From positions 2,467,726 to 2,531,725 of the forward strand of contig NC_018263.1 in assembly GCF_000227135.1 (NCBI RefSeq): a stretch of 64,000 nt of DNA, given 5' to 3'. The position numbers and the translations under genes were made by a program. This DNA is from Leishmania donovani. Taxonomy: Eukaryota; Euglenozoa; Kinetoplastea; Trypanosomatida; Trypanosomatidae. This document shows, in pieces, positions 1 to 10,900 of the stretch. Position 1 is the stretch's first letter, and the number at the start of each line of letters is the position of its first letter. The notes under the pieces are model-generated. The model was not told where the DNA came from. It ran no database searches and saw only the letters and a list, made by a program, of their open reading frames with translations.

Positions 1-1939
1 CGCCCTACACAACGAGGATGCAGCCGTGGCGCAGCAGAAGGCAGGTGAACTGTAGTCGTGTACCCGTGTACATCTTTGTGGGCGGGCTCGTGGTGGAATG
101 GGCATACGGTGAGAATACAGCGGCGAGAAATGGAGAGCGCTTGACGCATGAAAGGACTTCGGAGGCTTCAGCTCTGCTCAGTGTCTGTGCTGCTCTGTCT
201 CTCCTCCCTCTTTCTCACTCTGTGCTCGTTGCAGGCATTGTGTTCGTATAGCTACTCTGTTTTCTACTTTAAAGGGCGGAGGGAGTTATGCCGCGTTGCC
301 TATGAGGAGCGGCCGAATGCCAGCGCACCGACAGGCGTGAGAGGCAAGGGAGGAAAAAGCTAAGCAAGGTAGCAGCGCATGTGCTGGAGAACCGTGAGCT
401 GTGGGGTAGACGGGTGGCGCACATGTATCGGAGAATGGGCACTAAGAACTCAACTCCAGCTGCAGTCGTCCAACTGTCCACTATCGCGCCCGCAAAGACA
501 CAAACGCAGTCGAGAGACGCATCCTAGATCTTGGTGAGCTTGAATACCTTAACCTGCACTAGGGAGAAGATAAGACTTCTGCAGAAGATGAGGGAAAAGC
601 TCTCACCGAGCATGTGTTCAAAGAGGCGCCAGCGCGCAAGCCCTTACACACCATGAGAGAGGGGAGAGGGTCAGGAAGGGGGACAGGGGGAGGAGAAGGA
701 AGCGTGGCCATAGGGAGGAAAGGCGAAAGGCCAAGTCACAGGTGGAGCGAGTAATGGGCAGCAGCACGTACGGAAGTTTGCCAAAAAGTCCACGTCAGGA
801 TATAGCAATACATCAAGCGTGGCAAAGGCAACTCCTTGGCAGGGAGCGCTACGCACGTTTATGTGTAGGTGTGTACATGCGTGAGGGGTTGCGCCGGCGC
901 GCTCACGGATGGTGGGGGTGTGACGCACACGGCGATAGAGCGCATGAGGGAGGGGGAGGCGCAGCGAGCAAAGCCATTAACGCCACCCACGCACATTTGT
1001 GGATACACCGGATGCAAGAAGGAGCAGACAAGAGGCTGCCACGCAGACACGGACAAAAAAGTCGAGGAGGGTATGAAGATGAGGCGTTCGACATGTGTGA
1101 TCAAGAGAATCACATGAATATCGTGGAGTTGACCTATAGAAACAGGACGGGCGCAACGAAGCTCCATGTACCTCGGTGGCTGTTCTCTCCTCTGCGGTAG
1201 ACGTGACGCAGCGGTGCTGCATGGGAGGAGGAGGGGACGATTACGCTGAGAGAGAGCTTCACGTCGTCACCACGTCCCCCTTTTTCCACTGTGCGATATG
1301 GCAGCCAGGCGCGATGAGCTGCAGTGCTCGGCAGTAGCCAGCAGCTGCACTTCCGCCGGAATGATTGAGCTATCCCTTACCAGCTGCCTTTTCTTTTTGT
1401 GGGAGTGGTGCGCAACACTGAAGGTGGGTTCTCGTCGAAGAACGTATAAAGTGTTTATCATTCAACGCACGGGGGCTCCTCTACTCTACATTTCTCAGGA
1501 GATGGGGAGAGCGAAGATGGTTTTCCTCGACGCCGCCCCTCCCTCCCTCACCCGCCATCACCGACTCTCGGCGAACATCACAGGAAGGCAACAGAGCAAG
1601 GGCATATCAGCGCATTCGCAAGAGAAAAGAAAACAAGTGTTTTGCAAAAAGAGCTTCAAGACTCGAATCCGGTACCCAAACACGTACCGATGTCGCTCAG
1701 GGGGAAAGAGACAGAGACGGACACGGAGACGCCGACGACACTGGCACCAAGGCACACGCACACGCACACGCACGCACGCGCGCTGTGCAGAAGCGTTCGA
1801 AAGGCTTCGTTAGAGGCAGCATAGGAGAAACGAGGATGACGACCTGCACAAGCGCTGCACGCAAGGTTGAAGAGACAAAAAGGCGATAAGAGCAGCACAA
1901 AGTCAGAGCCATCGAAAAAGGAGCACACGCCACGCCAAT
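1..1939. other. Non-coding flank, left end
   Basis: No convincing gene. Overlapping short frames occur on both strands, none with family resemblance. A C/A-rich microsatellite (alternating CA/CG) lies near 1750-1785. The stretch is probably untranslated or intergenic DNA of the minus-strand unit. Confidence 0.6.
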
Positions 1940-2715
1940 GTGTCCATTCTCTGCGACACAACATGAGCTAAACTCTACTCTGCCCGGTCTGCCACAGTGG
2001 CCCATCTTGCGGTGCAAAGCAGCCGTAGACACTCGTTACACCAAATGCGCCGACTCAGTCGTCTGAGCACGGCCCCTGCCCCGTACCATGCCCACCCACC
2101 CGCCCGCCTCGCAGGTCGCCTCACAGCCGCGCCCCTCATGCCGCTCGCTACTGGGCGCGCCCCTATCGGGGTGGCTCAGGCTCCCCCACCGGTAGGCAGC
2201 CTGAGGGCCGGGTGCGTGTGGGATACGTTCCAGTCAGGTCGGCACTCGTGCCNNNNNNNNNNNNNNNNNNNNNNNNNNNNNNNNNNNNNNNNNNNNNNNN
2301 NNNNNNNNNNNNNNNNNNNNNNNNNNNNNNNNNNNNNNNNNNNNNNNNNNNAGGTCGGCACTCGTGCCCATCGTATGGATGGTGCAAGCATGCTCACGCT
2401 GTCGCAGGTCGCTCAGACGCATCGCGCCATCCAGGACCTGACCGCCGGCATCGGCAGTGATGCATCGCTCTGACCTCCCTGCGTCGCGGGTGCTTGGCCC
2501 TGTCAGCACCAGAAGTGGCTCGGCATTCGGCAGGGGTAGGGAGGGGCTGCTTGAACTCCCCACACGGAGTGTGTGTGTGTCCAAGCAGACGGAAGAAATG
2601 CAAGGGTAGAATCAAGAGTGCGTGCAGTGATTTGCCTTCCATCGCCCAAGCCCCTTGTTTTTGCTGCCCTTGCGCTCCGCAGCCTTTGGTGTGCGCCCTG
2701 TAGATAAGGCCTGTA
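1940..2715. mobile_element. SIDER2-like degenerate retroposon, copy 1, with 3' flank
   Basis: This segment is near identical, including beyond the element, to the sequence around 31487-32549. It has the features I associate with Leishmania SIDER2 elements: the gtctgagcacggcccctgcc block near 2060, the gcatcgctctgacctccctg block near 2460, and a short hairpin just after it (stems 2489-2494 and 2505-2510). SIDERs are short non-coding relics of ingi/L1Tc-type retroposons. They are common in Leishmania 3' untranslated regions, where SIDER2 copies promote mRNA decay. The body probably ends near the TG run at 2570-2580; the remainder to 2715 is flank shared with the second locus. A 99-base N gap (2253-2351) interrupts it and looks artefactual. 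Orientation was not determined. Confidence 0.75.
2253..2351. other. Assembly gap (99 N), probably false
   Basis: The 17 bases before the gap (2236-2252) are repeated exactly after it (2352-2368). The second locus (32203 onward) runs straight through with one copy. The two contig ends therefore probably overlap and nothing is missing. Confidence 0.8.
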
Positions 2716-5536
2716 CACGCTTTGCTACGGTTGTCCCTGTCCCCCTCCCCATCCGAGAGACGCGCTCCGTCTTTTCCCTCCCCCGCTTGCGAGCTCGCGT
2801 CTCCTTCGCGCATCATTCATGTCCGCCCACCTCGGCCAGGGCGGTGCCCGCCACAAGGCAAAGGGCAACGGCACAGTGCACGCGCGTACACATGAGCATG
2901 GGTCCCGGAAGGGGAAAGCAACCAAAAATAAAAAAGGTATATTCTGAAAGATGAATGGAGACGCACATGAATGAGTAAGTCGGTGCGCGCGAGAGAAAGA
3001 GAGGGAGGAGGAGGGATGTTTTCTTATTGTTGCTTAGGTGCAAAACACACATTTACAAAATCTCCGCCACGACCCCGAAAAAAAAAAAGAACGTCCAGCA
3101 TAGGAAAAGAAAATTATGCATTACAAGACGCACAAGGACGCACAGACAGAGAGGAACAAAGAGAAGTCGCCAGTCGCACAACGAGCATACAGACACCCAA
3201 GCACCGAAGAAAAAAGGACGAAAAGAAACACCTGAGAATCAATAGAGTGGGCCCCAGAAATGCGCCCACGCACGAACGCATGCGGGAGCTTGATGAAGCC
3301 GCGGCAAAGAACCCCTTTTCTGCAGGCCTTCTCATATATATATATATATATACCCTTCATGTATTCACTAGAGGAACAGAGAAACGCACCCCAAAAGCAA
3401 AGGAGCGCAGGAGGCAGTTATCCCCCGCACGCCGAGACTGTCCACGCTTGGATTGCTCCTCCGCTGGCACCTCACTTTTCGGCGTGCACATGATAAACAA
3501 CGCTGATGAAAAACGGCGCACGTCGCTTCACGCATGTGAACTACACGTTTTTCCGGTCTCTTATCAGCATTTCACTTTCCCCATGAGCCTCCTCTTTCGT
3601 TCCACTTTCCGTGCGTCGTGTCCATCGCTCCAGCGCCCACCCACTACCTCTTCCTGAAATCCTGCCCGTCCCGTCCCCCCTCGAGAAACTCTCCTGCCAT
3701 CCCACACGCCCCTCCCTTCTCCTCCTTTTTTCTCGCTGAATCACATGCGCACCGATAGTTGTGGGGCACCGAATCAAAGAGAGAAGATCATTAAGAATAA
3801 TATGGAAAGACTCGGCGGACAACGTTTACTTAAAAAGAAGAACGAAGGGAGCATAGCAACACGGTAAATCGGCAAAATATGCCACCACAAGCGCAAACAT
3901 CAGCCAACACAAGCACACGCGTAACGGATCAAGACACGAGCTGCCCCCCCCCCGCCCTCCCTCTTTCCTCATCCTTTCAATCAGCGCGGTATGATTGTAT
4001 CGTCCCTTTTTTTTTCATCGTGTCGCCTGTGAAACAAAAAGGGTGCGGTTGGTAAGACGATGCAGCGGAGAGGGGGGGAGAGAGGGTAGGTAGAAGGGGG
4101 TAGGTCCGTGTCGGACGAAGGTGACGTGTTGCTTTCTCCTTCTGTTCCCTCGTTCTATTCTTTGGGGACTCAGATGGTGCCCATTCGCCCGCCCACAACG
4201 ACTTCTCTGCTTGTTGGATTCCTTCTTCCCCCTCGAGCACGCTCGTGTTCAAGAGCCCTGAGCTGCTGCATCCGTCTCCTGATGCCTGCCGCATTGGCCA
4301 CCACGCGTTAGTTTTCTTTTTCTTTCCACTGACAGCGATGCATGGCCATCTTCTGCCCGCGCCTCCGGTGTCAGAGATCATAGCTGCGTCATCCATGGCT
4401 GGCAGTGCGTCGTCGTGACGGCACGCGGAGCAAGAGCATCCGTGTATCGCACCTGTGCCCCCTCCCCTTGTGTAGGGCTGAGGAACATACAAAGGAGGAG
4501 AGACGTGAGAGGAGGCGCGCTGGCGTTCAGCGAGGCTGAGGGGAGCACGCGCACAAATAATACTAGCCTTACACATTTGGAGGATATAGGAAAAAGGAGG
4601 CGCAAGCTCACACTCTGGCGGGCCTTGGGCGCAGATGCGTGAAGATGGGCGGGCACACACACAAACACATGCAGACTATCTATTGATTGCGTCGCCGGGA
4701 GGACACGCGCTCACGCCAGCCCACAAGCAGTTGCTCGCTTATACACGCGCACGGACGCGATGCGCATGCGTTCGAGATGCGGCAGGGGCAAGGGAGAGGG
4801 CCAAACGAATTCATTGCTTCGACCAAGCGAGGGTAGAGAGAAAAAGAGGGCGGAGAGACCGAGAAAGGCGATGAGAGAGGTCGCCCAACCTATCATGAGC
4901 CTTGAGTTAGGGCGGTGGGTGAAAAAAGGGGAAGGGGCGAAGCGGCAGTGTTGAATGGCGAACCATCTTCCATGGCACCGCATGGAGTGGATAGACACAA
5001 CAAAAAGAGAGGGAAGAAAATGATCATGAGAGGAGAAATGTGCGTGGATCGGAGGGGAGGGAGGGGAGGCGGATACCGACAGAAACACATGCACGCACAC
5101 TTTCTCACGAAAACGGGCAAGAGGAGATGTGAAAGGCTCGCTGAGTACATTGTGTCACCGGGAGCTGCTGCCGGGCCGCGCACCACTTCCTCGGCACCGT
5201 GAGATGGCATGTCGGTGCCCCTTGCTGACAGCTCTGCCGACCATTCCCGTTCGAAACAAGCAAGAAGAGCGGAAACACAAACCAAGAAAAAAAAAAACTG
5301 AAACATCTTGTCGGGTAGAGTACAAGCATAGGGATAAATAAGAGAGAGCAGCGCTGCGTCTGCATGTAGTTGCCTCTTCTCCTTTTCTCCACCTTTCTTG
5401 GTCAGCACGATTGCTTGTGAACGAAGGTGTGTGCATGTGTGCGTGTGTACGATGGTATGGCCAGAAAAGTACGTGGAATAGTCGTCCTTTTACGGCTCTC
5501 TGTGCAGTGGAGGTGGAAAGCGGATACGCGCAATCA
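2716..5536. other. Long non-coding stretch, likely 3' UTR of the PEX11-family gene
   Basis: No supportable gene on either strand. It holds an AT dinucleotide microsatellite (3334-3352), several purine- or pyrimidine-rich tracts and many short spurious frames. It lies downstream of the minus-strand gene ending at 5537, so much of it is probably that gene's 3' UTR. Confidence 0.6.
3334..3352. repeat. AT dinucleotide microsatellite
   Basis: Uninterrupted alternating A/T of about nine and a half units in otherwise mixed non-coding DNA. Confidence 0.95.
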
Positions 5537-6373
5537 TCACCCATCTTCGCCGCTACCGCTGGCGACCTCGCTACCGTCCCCCTGGCTGCCCAGCACGCAC
5601 ACGGCGCGCTTCAGCGCGTCCTTGTTCGGGCACGGTATCGGGGTCTCGGCTGTCATCACAGGAGGCGGCGACACAACGTACCGCGTGTCCCTCCACACAA
5701 GCCACATGCCAACGATGCCAGACACGAAGCCGCACAAGAACTCGACCGTCTTGATTGGGTGGTAGCTCGGTATCCACTTGAAGTACACGTACATGTCGCA
5801 CAGAGACCGCACAATCAGCGCGTTCGACACCCTCATTTCCAGGCCTGCGTGCAAGCGCTGCTTTGGCGTAGAGGCGTCACGCAGCGCCCGCTGCAGCGCA
5901 GAGCGACGAGTGAGCTCCATCAGCACACAGCATGTCAGAGACAAGGACTTGAAGAAGCGGTAGGAGAATGAAAATGCCTCTCGACTCCAACTGTGAAATA
6001 CAACCTTCTGCAGGTAGTTGAGGTCACCGCTCAGCTGCTCTGGCACCCGCAAGAAGAAGGAGAGACAAGTGAAAAGCCAGTGCCAGAACTCCATCTCCTC
6101 TCTCATGGCGAACATCTTCAGTCCTTGACTGAGCGTCATTGCCGGACGGCCGAAGTTGCACAGCATGCGGCACTCAATGATGCTGTCGGCTAGCTGAAAG
6201 TATTTTCTCCTGTCCCGTCCGTCAGTGCTGTAAATCATGCACAGACGCACAATGTTGAGCACTGACTTCAACATCATGTCCACGCCTACCCCCTTCTTCT
6301 GGTAGTCGCCAAGGGCGACGAGGAAAGGGGCGAGCGTGACAGAGCTGTCATTGGCGATAGACGACTTGCTCAT
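5537..6373 (-). CDS. PEX11: PEX11-family glycosomal membrane protein
   Basis: A 278-residue protein from the methionine that begins MSKSSIANDSS. The frame stays open 36 codons further upstream, but that extension looks untranslated. PEX11 proteins bend and elongate peroxisome-type membranes; in kinetoplastids these organelles are glycosomes. Seen: a basic amphipathic N-terminal half (LKSVLNIVRLCMIY, with RKYFQLADSIIECRMLCNFGRP near residues 57-78) in the pattern of PEX11 family helices, a hydrophobic stretch near 95-110, and a hydrophobic C-terminal segment (FLCGFVSGIVGMWLVW near 225-240). The protein is longer than the roughly 220-residue trypanosome PEX11, mainly through a C-terminal tail. 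Related kinetoplastid GIM5-type proteins are an alternative name within the same superfamily. No peroxisome-specific neighbour is present. Confidence 0.7.
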   Translation of the reverse strand: MSKSSIANDSSVTLAPFLVALGDYQKKGVGVDMMLKSVLNIVRLCMIYSTDGRDRRKYFQLADSIIECRMLCNFGRPAMTLSQGLKMFAMREEMEFWHWLFTCLSFFLRVPEQLSGDLNYLQKVVFHSWSREAFSFSYRFFKSLSLTCCVLMELTRRSALQRALRDASTPKQRLHAGLEMRVSNALIVRSLCDMYVYFKWIPSYHPIKTVEFLCGFVSGIVGMWLVWRDTRYVVSPPPVMTAETPIPCPNKDALKRAVCVLGSQGDGSEVASGSGEDG

Positions 6374-7962
6374 CCGCGCTAGACGAAGAAGAAGAGAGAG
6401 CCACAAAGGCAAACGAAAATGAAAGATGACGGCAACGCCCACGCCCGTTGCGGGTAAACAAAAAGAAGACGGCAGAGACACAAGAAGCGATGCAAGAGAT
6501 GAGTAGCAGCACCAGACCGGGATAACGAGTCAGCCTGCCTCGATGGCTGAGCAAACGAGCAGGGAAAAAAACAGTTTTGTGGTGGCCCGTTTCGATATGT
6601 TTAGCACCGCTCCGTCCTTTGCTCGGTTGTTTCCCTCTGCAATCGCCGAGCAAACCCCAAAAGACAACAACAATGGTTGCACGCAGCAACAAATTACGCA
6701 CGCACACACACGTTGCTAGATGCGAGGGATGGGTAGATGATTGAATGCGCTGATATGTGCGCGGTCGCCGCGGAAGAAGCGGAGAGACGTTTTTGCGGCT
6801 GGCTTTAACCGGTGATGCACGCTGTTCTTTTTTTCGTTCTCCTTTTCGTGTGTGTGTGTGTGTGTGTCAACGTGACGAAGGGGAGCGCAGCGCGTTTTGA
6901 GGGGGGGGAAGAAAGTTAGTCGCGCACAGACGCCTACCCGTGGAGCTCGACGCACGTGTATGACCCTCTCAATTTGAAACCAAGGGGGAAAGAAACACGT
7001 CGGGGTGTTCTGTTCTTCTTTCAGGTGCAAGAGATGCTGTTGGAAGTGGATGGGAGGGAGAGAGAGGGAGGGCGCTTTCCGATGGTTCTGTGAGTGGTAG
7101 GTGAGGCAGGGTTAGTGTGCCCGCTTGGCGCCATGTTTCAAGCGCACAGGGGAGAGAAGTTCAACGGAAAGCGGGAAAGAGATGGCGACAGCGGTGACGG
7201 ATGTATGTAGAATACCAAGTAATCAGACTCCTCGAGAAGAGATGAAAGTGAAATCATCCGATCCACGTCAACCACCACTCCGTGCAGAAGTGGAGCGTAG
7301 CTCGGGCGACTGCGTCGAACGCGCACTGAAAACTTAAGTGGAGACACAAGGCACGCCGCAGCGTCACCGTGGATGAGAGGAGCAAGGGCAAGAGTGTTCG
7401 ACCCGGGTATGGAAGAAAGAGTAAACTTGCCAGCGGAGCGGCCCACGGCGCGTCGGCGTATGATGCCATCGAGAAAGCAACAACAAACGAAATTGACGAG
7501 AACGGAAGCAAAGAGGACGCGGAAAAAACAACGAGTTTTCAACTCACTGACACTCCGAGAGACGAGGTGACAGCGCATCGGCAACGGTGAGTGGCGGCCG
7601 TGCTGGAAGTTTCGAAAACGCCTAACCCACATGAACGCATTCGAAAACCCTGTCCGCTGTCGCTGCTCTACATCACAGCGCATGCAAAAAGCGAGAGACC
7701 ACAAGATCTTCGCGTCAGCGTGGCAGTGCGTTTCCTCGAAGGGGAGCAACCAAAAAGAGCCGCAAAGAGCGATGGGCGCATAGAGTGAAAGGGACACGGA
7801 GAGGGGGCGGGTACGAGCGAAAAGCCAGCGTGAACACGAGAACAGGCATGGCGGTCACAGCGCAAAACATGCCGTCTCTTCCGCGTCTTCGCGGTCGCTG
7901 AAGGGAGGAGGAGGAGAAGGGGAGGCGGCGCAAACAAAACGGCCCAGGCTCTATGTGCCCTG
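6374..7962. other. Intergenic region between PEX11-like and HECT genes
   Basis: No supportable gene. It holds a GT microsatellite (6848-6867) and a G run near 6901-6909 that would be a pyrimidine tract in the minus-strand transcript, suitable for trans-splicing of the PEX11-family mRNA. The right part is probably 3' UTR of the HECT gene. Confidence 0.6.
6848..6867. repeat. GT dinucleotide microsatellite
   Basis: About ten uninterrupted GT units in the spacer upstream of the PEX11-family gene. Confidence 0.95.
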
Positions 7963-10900
7963 TTATTCATTCTCCGAGTTGGGCGGTATGATGTCCTGCT
8001 GGCCATCGTCCAGGGCGACGGACAGTTGTGGGCCCTCGTCCTCGTCCACAACGCGAGCGTTGAAGTCGGTGTCCATATCAGCGCAGTTCTCGATGCTGTA
8101 GTAGAGCTTCCGCTTCATCACCTCTAGTGTGCTGTAGTCGGGCACCTCAATCGCGAAAAAGCACGTCGCCGCACGTGGAAGAACCGTGTCGGCATCGGCC
8201 TGCGTGGTGAGGGGCAGAATGCGCAGCTTCACCGGCATCCGATCGCGTCCTGACACAAAGCGGAGGAAGAGTCGCCGCTGCAGCGGCGTGGCCTCCTCCA
8301 GAGCCTTCCATAGCAGCTGCACACGCCGATCCTCGCTTGTCAACCCTTCATACGAGGCTCCCTTGCGCAGCTCCTCTGGCGTGTAGTCCGCCTGCCCACA
8401 CACGCGCAGCTCCAACTCCTCTGGGGTCAAGAGCAACACGGCCACCTCCGGCACCACGGAAAGCAGTCCCTCTCGCATTTTATGCAGCTGCAAGTCGAAC
8501 TCGTGGAGTCGCGCCTGCAGCAACGCCTCGGCGTACTCGCTGCTGCGCGCCAACGTCACCCGCGTCTGGGCGCCTCCCTCAATCAATTCCTTCGTCGAGT
8601 GGTCGCTCAGCTGTGTCACGAAGAACTCCTCACCGAAGACGTCCTCGAACAGCTCCGTCTCGGTGCCCCCTGACTCATCCGCGTCCGCCACCGCTGCAGC
8701 CGCGTGTGTGGCGCTGAGGACGCGGAACTCACGAACGCACTGCACACAGATCACATCCACCTGCTCCACCTCCGCCTCTGTGATGGGGTAGGCGCACAGG
8801 TAGCGCCACACCAGAGGCGGCAGGAATAAATCGAGAGGGTCCTCACTCCGCAGCGCACCACCCATCAGCTTTCCAATGAACGCAAACGCCTCTAGGTCGT
8901 AGGCGGAACGGGCAGAAGCGGCCGGCACGTACGCCTCGCGGTGGCTTCCAGTGTTGTGCACATGGTTTGCGGTGGGCACAAAGAACGGCAAACGGCCGGA
9001 CATGAGCTCGCGGCACATCTCGCTCAGATGCTCGCGGAACGGACCGCCCGCGTCCTCGGCGCCCTCGCCAAGGAAGACGGTGCTCCAGAAGCGTTGATGA
9101 GTCTGAAAAATGCGCGACGACTGGGAGCCCAGCAGCGCGAAGGTTTGACCGAAAACAGAAGACTTGACCGACTGCCTCTCCGCGTGCGCCTTGGCACGGT
9201 TAATGCAGATGCGGTACTGCTCGGAGCGCACTGAGGACACGGTAAGCACACTCTCGACAAGCTTTCGCCGCACTGCGCGGAACAGCAGCGTGCGCAGCGA
9301 CAGAAACAAAAGCGTCATGAGCGTTGGGTGGGTGGTGTTGAGGGACAGAAACGGAAGAAGGGCGTGCACAACTTTGCTGACGGCTTTCAGCACCTTGAAC
9401 ATATCCCACGCGCGCTCCGCCACCGCAGCCGCGCTGACCCCGCCGCTGTTGTCGGGGTACGCAAAGGTGGCGAGGTAGTGGGCCAGCTCATCCTCGGCGT
9501 TCTTCGTGAACGACTTCGTGACGTCGCTCGAGAAGTTGTCGATGGCGTGGACGACAAGGCGATATGGAAGCAAGTTCTTCTCAAAAGTGTCCATGGACCA
9601 TGACCGTGCCGCTGGTGTCGGTGCAGTGGCTGGCGTACGTGGGGCAAAAGGAGCTCTGTCGACAGCCACGGCAGCGGTCGCGCTGGCGCCCATCGCGGGG
9701 TGCACGCTGCGCAGCACTCGCCACGCCTCCTGCATCGCTGCCATGCGCTGCTGCGTACTCGCCGCCGAGGCGTTGTTGTAGAACGTGTCCATCCGTTCAT
9801 TCCACGAGTCCGGCACACCGAGCGGGCTGAAGCCCTCCGGCTTGTATTTGAATGGCGAGGAGCCGAAGTTGAAGCTCACGGCACCTCCAGAGCGGAGCGA
9901 CACAGCCGGGACGTAATAAAGCCCCTGCGGGATGCCGCGAAAGGTGCACGTCTCGGTCAGAGGGGATCGGGACTCGAGAGCAGAGGCGCCGGTGATGGGG
10001 CGGCCGTTCAGGAAGAAGCTTAGTTCGCCGTGGGCCATGTCCACGGCGCAGCCCACCACGTCCCCGGCAGCCCATCGCCGCGGCGTGTTCACCGGTTCCG
10101 GTACCCCGCGATGCCACATCACGCGCCGAAACAGGTCAACCGACCACGAGGTGGAAGAGTCTCCGACGCCGTGGCCATTGCCGTGCGGCGCCTCACCTTT
10201 CTGCATCCACCCGATCTGCATCAGCCCCTGGGTCCGCAAGGTCACCTCAAAGTACCAGGCGCCGGCCCCCACCGCGCAGTCCCCCGTCACGGTCTCGAAA
10301 TCGAGACCGGTGTTCTTCACGTCCTCCATGTTCACCTGCACGTTTGCGGAGGCCTGCACTGACACGTGGGCCGGGCCCACCCGCTCCGTGGAACCGGCAA
10401 ACGGGTCGGCCTCCTCGTAGTAGAACGGTGGCAGGGGATACCGGCCACCGGTGAGGAGGTGGGCGGCGAGGTCCTGCAGTGAGCGCATCTGGTTGTATGG
10501 GAACATCGTGCCCAGAGAAAGGTTGGCCGGGTCCAAGGGCAAACAGCCAGACGGCACCTCGTGCTCGAAGTAGGCCGCCCCAAAATTGAGCGACACCGAG
10601 TCCGCCTGCCCCATCGACACATATGGGTAGTAGGCAACTGATGCTGAGCTGCGCTCCACCGAGCGGTGACTAGGGTGATGACTGCTGTGGCTACTGTCAC
10701 CACCCTCGTGCCGCGCCCCCGCTCCGTTGGAAGGGCCCATATCTTCGCCGCTGTTGTAGATAGAGGGTATCGTGGAAGAAGGTGAGGGGGAGGCAGCAGC
10801 GGCGCCTTCGCTGGGGGCGGCCTCTGGCCCAAAAGTGAAGCTCACCGCCTGGACCCCGTTCACGAGAATCGTGCACCGCTGCGCCGGTATGTCAATGACG

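Noticed and set aside
742..1200. 152-residue plus-strand open frame
   Set aside because: Wrong strand for the unit, overlapped by equally long frames in other phases, composition biased and no domain-like pattern.
2971..3657. 228-residue plus-strand open frame
   Set aside because: Lysine/arginine-rich translation of A/G-rich non-coding DNA with a run of repeated IYIYIY from the AT microsatellite; no family resemblance.
7138..7797. 219-residue minus-strand frame downstream of the HECT gene
   Set aside because: Right strand, but low-information sequence with scattered cysteines and no ordered segments; lies where the HECT 3' UTR is expected.
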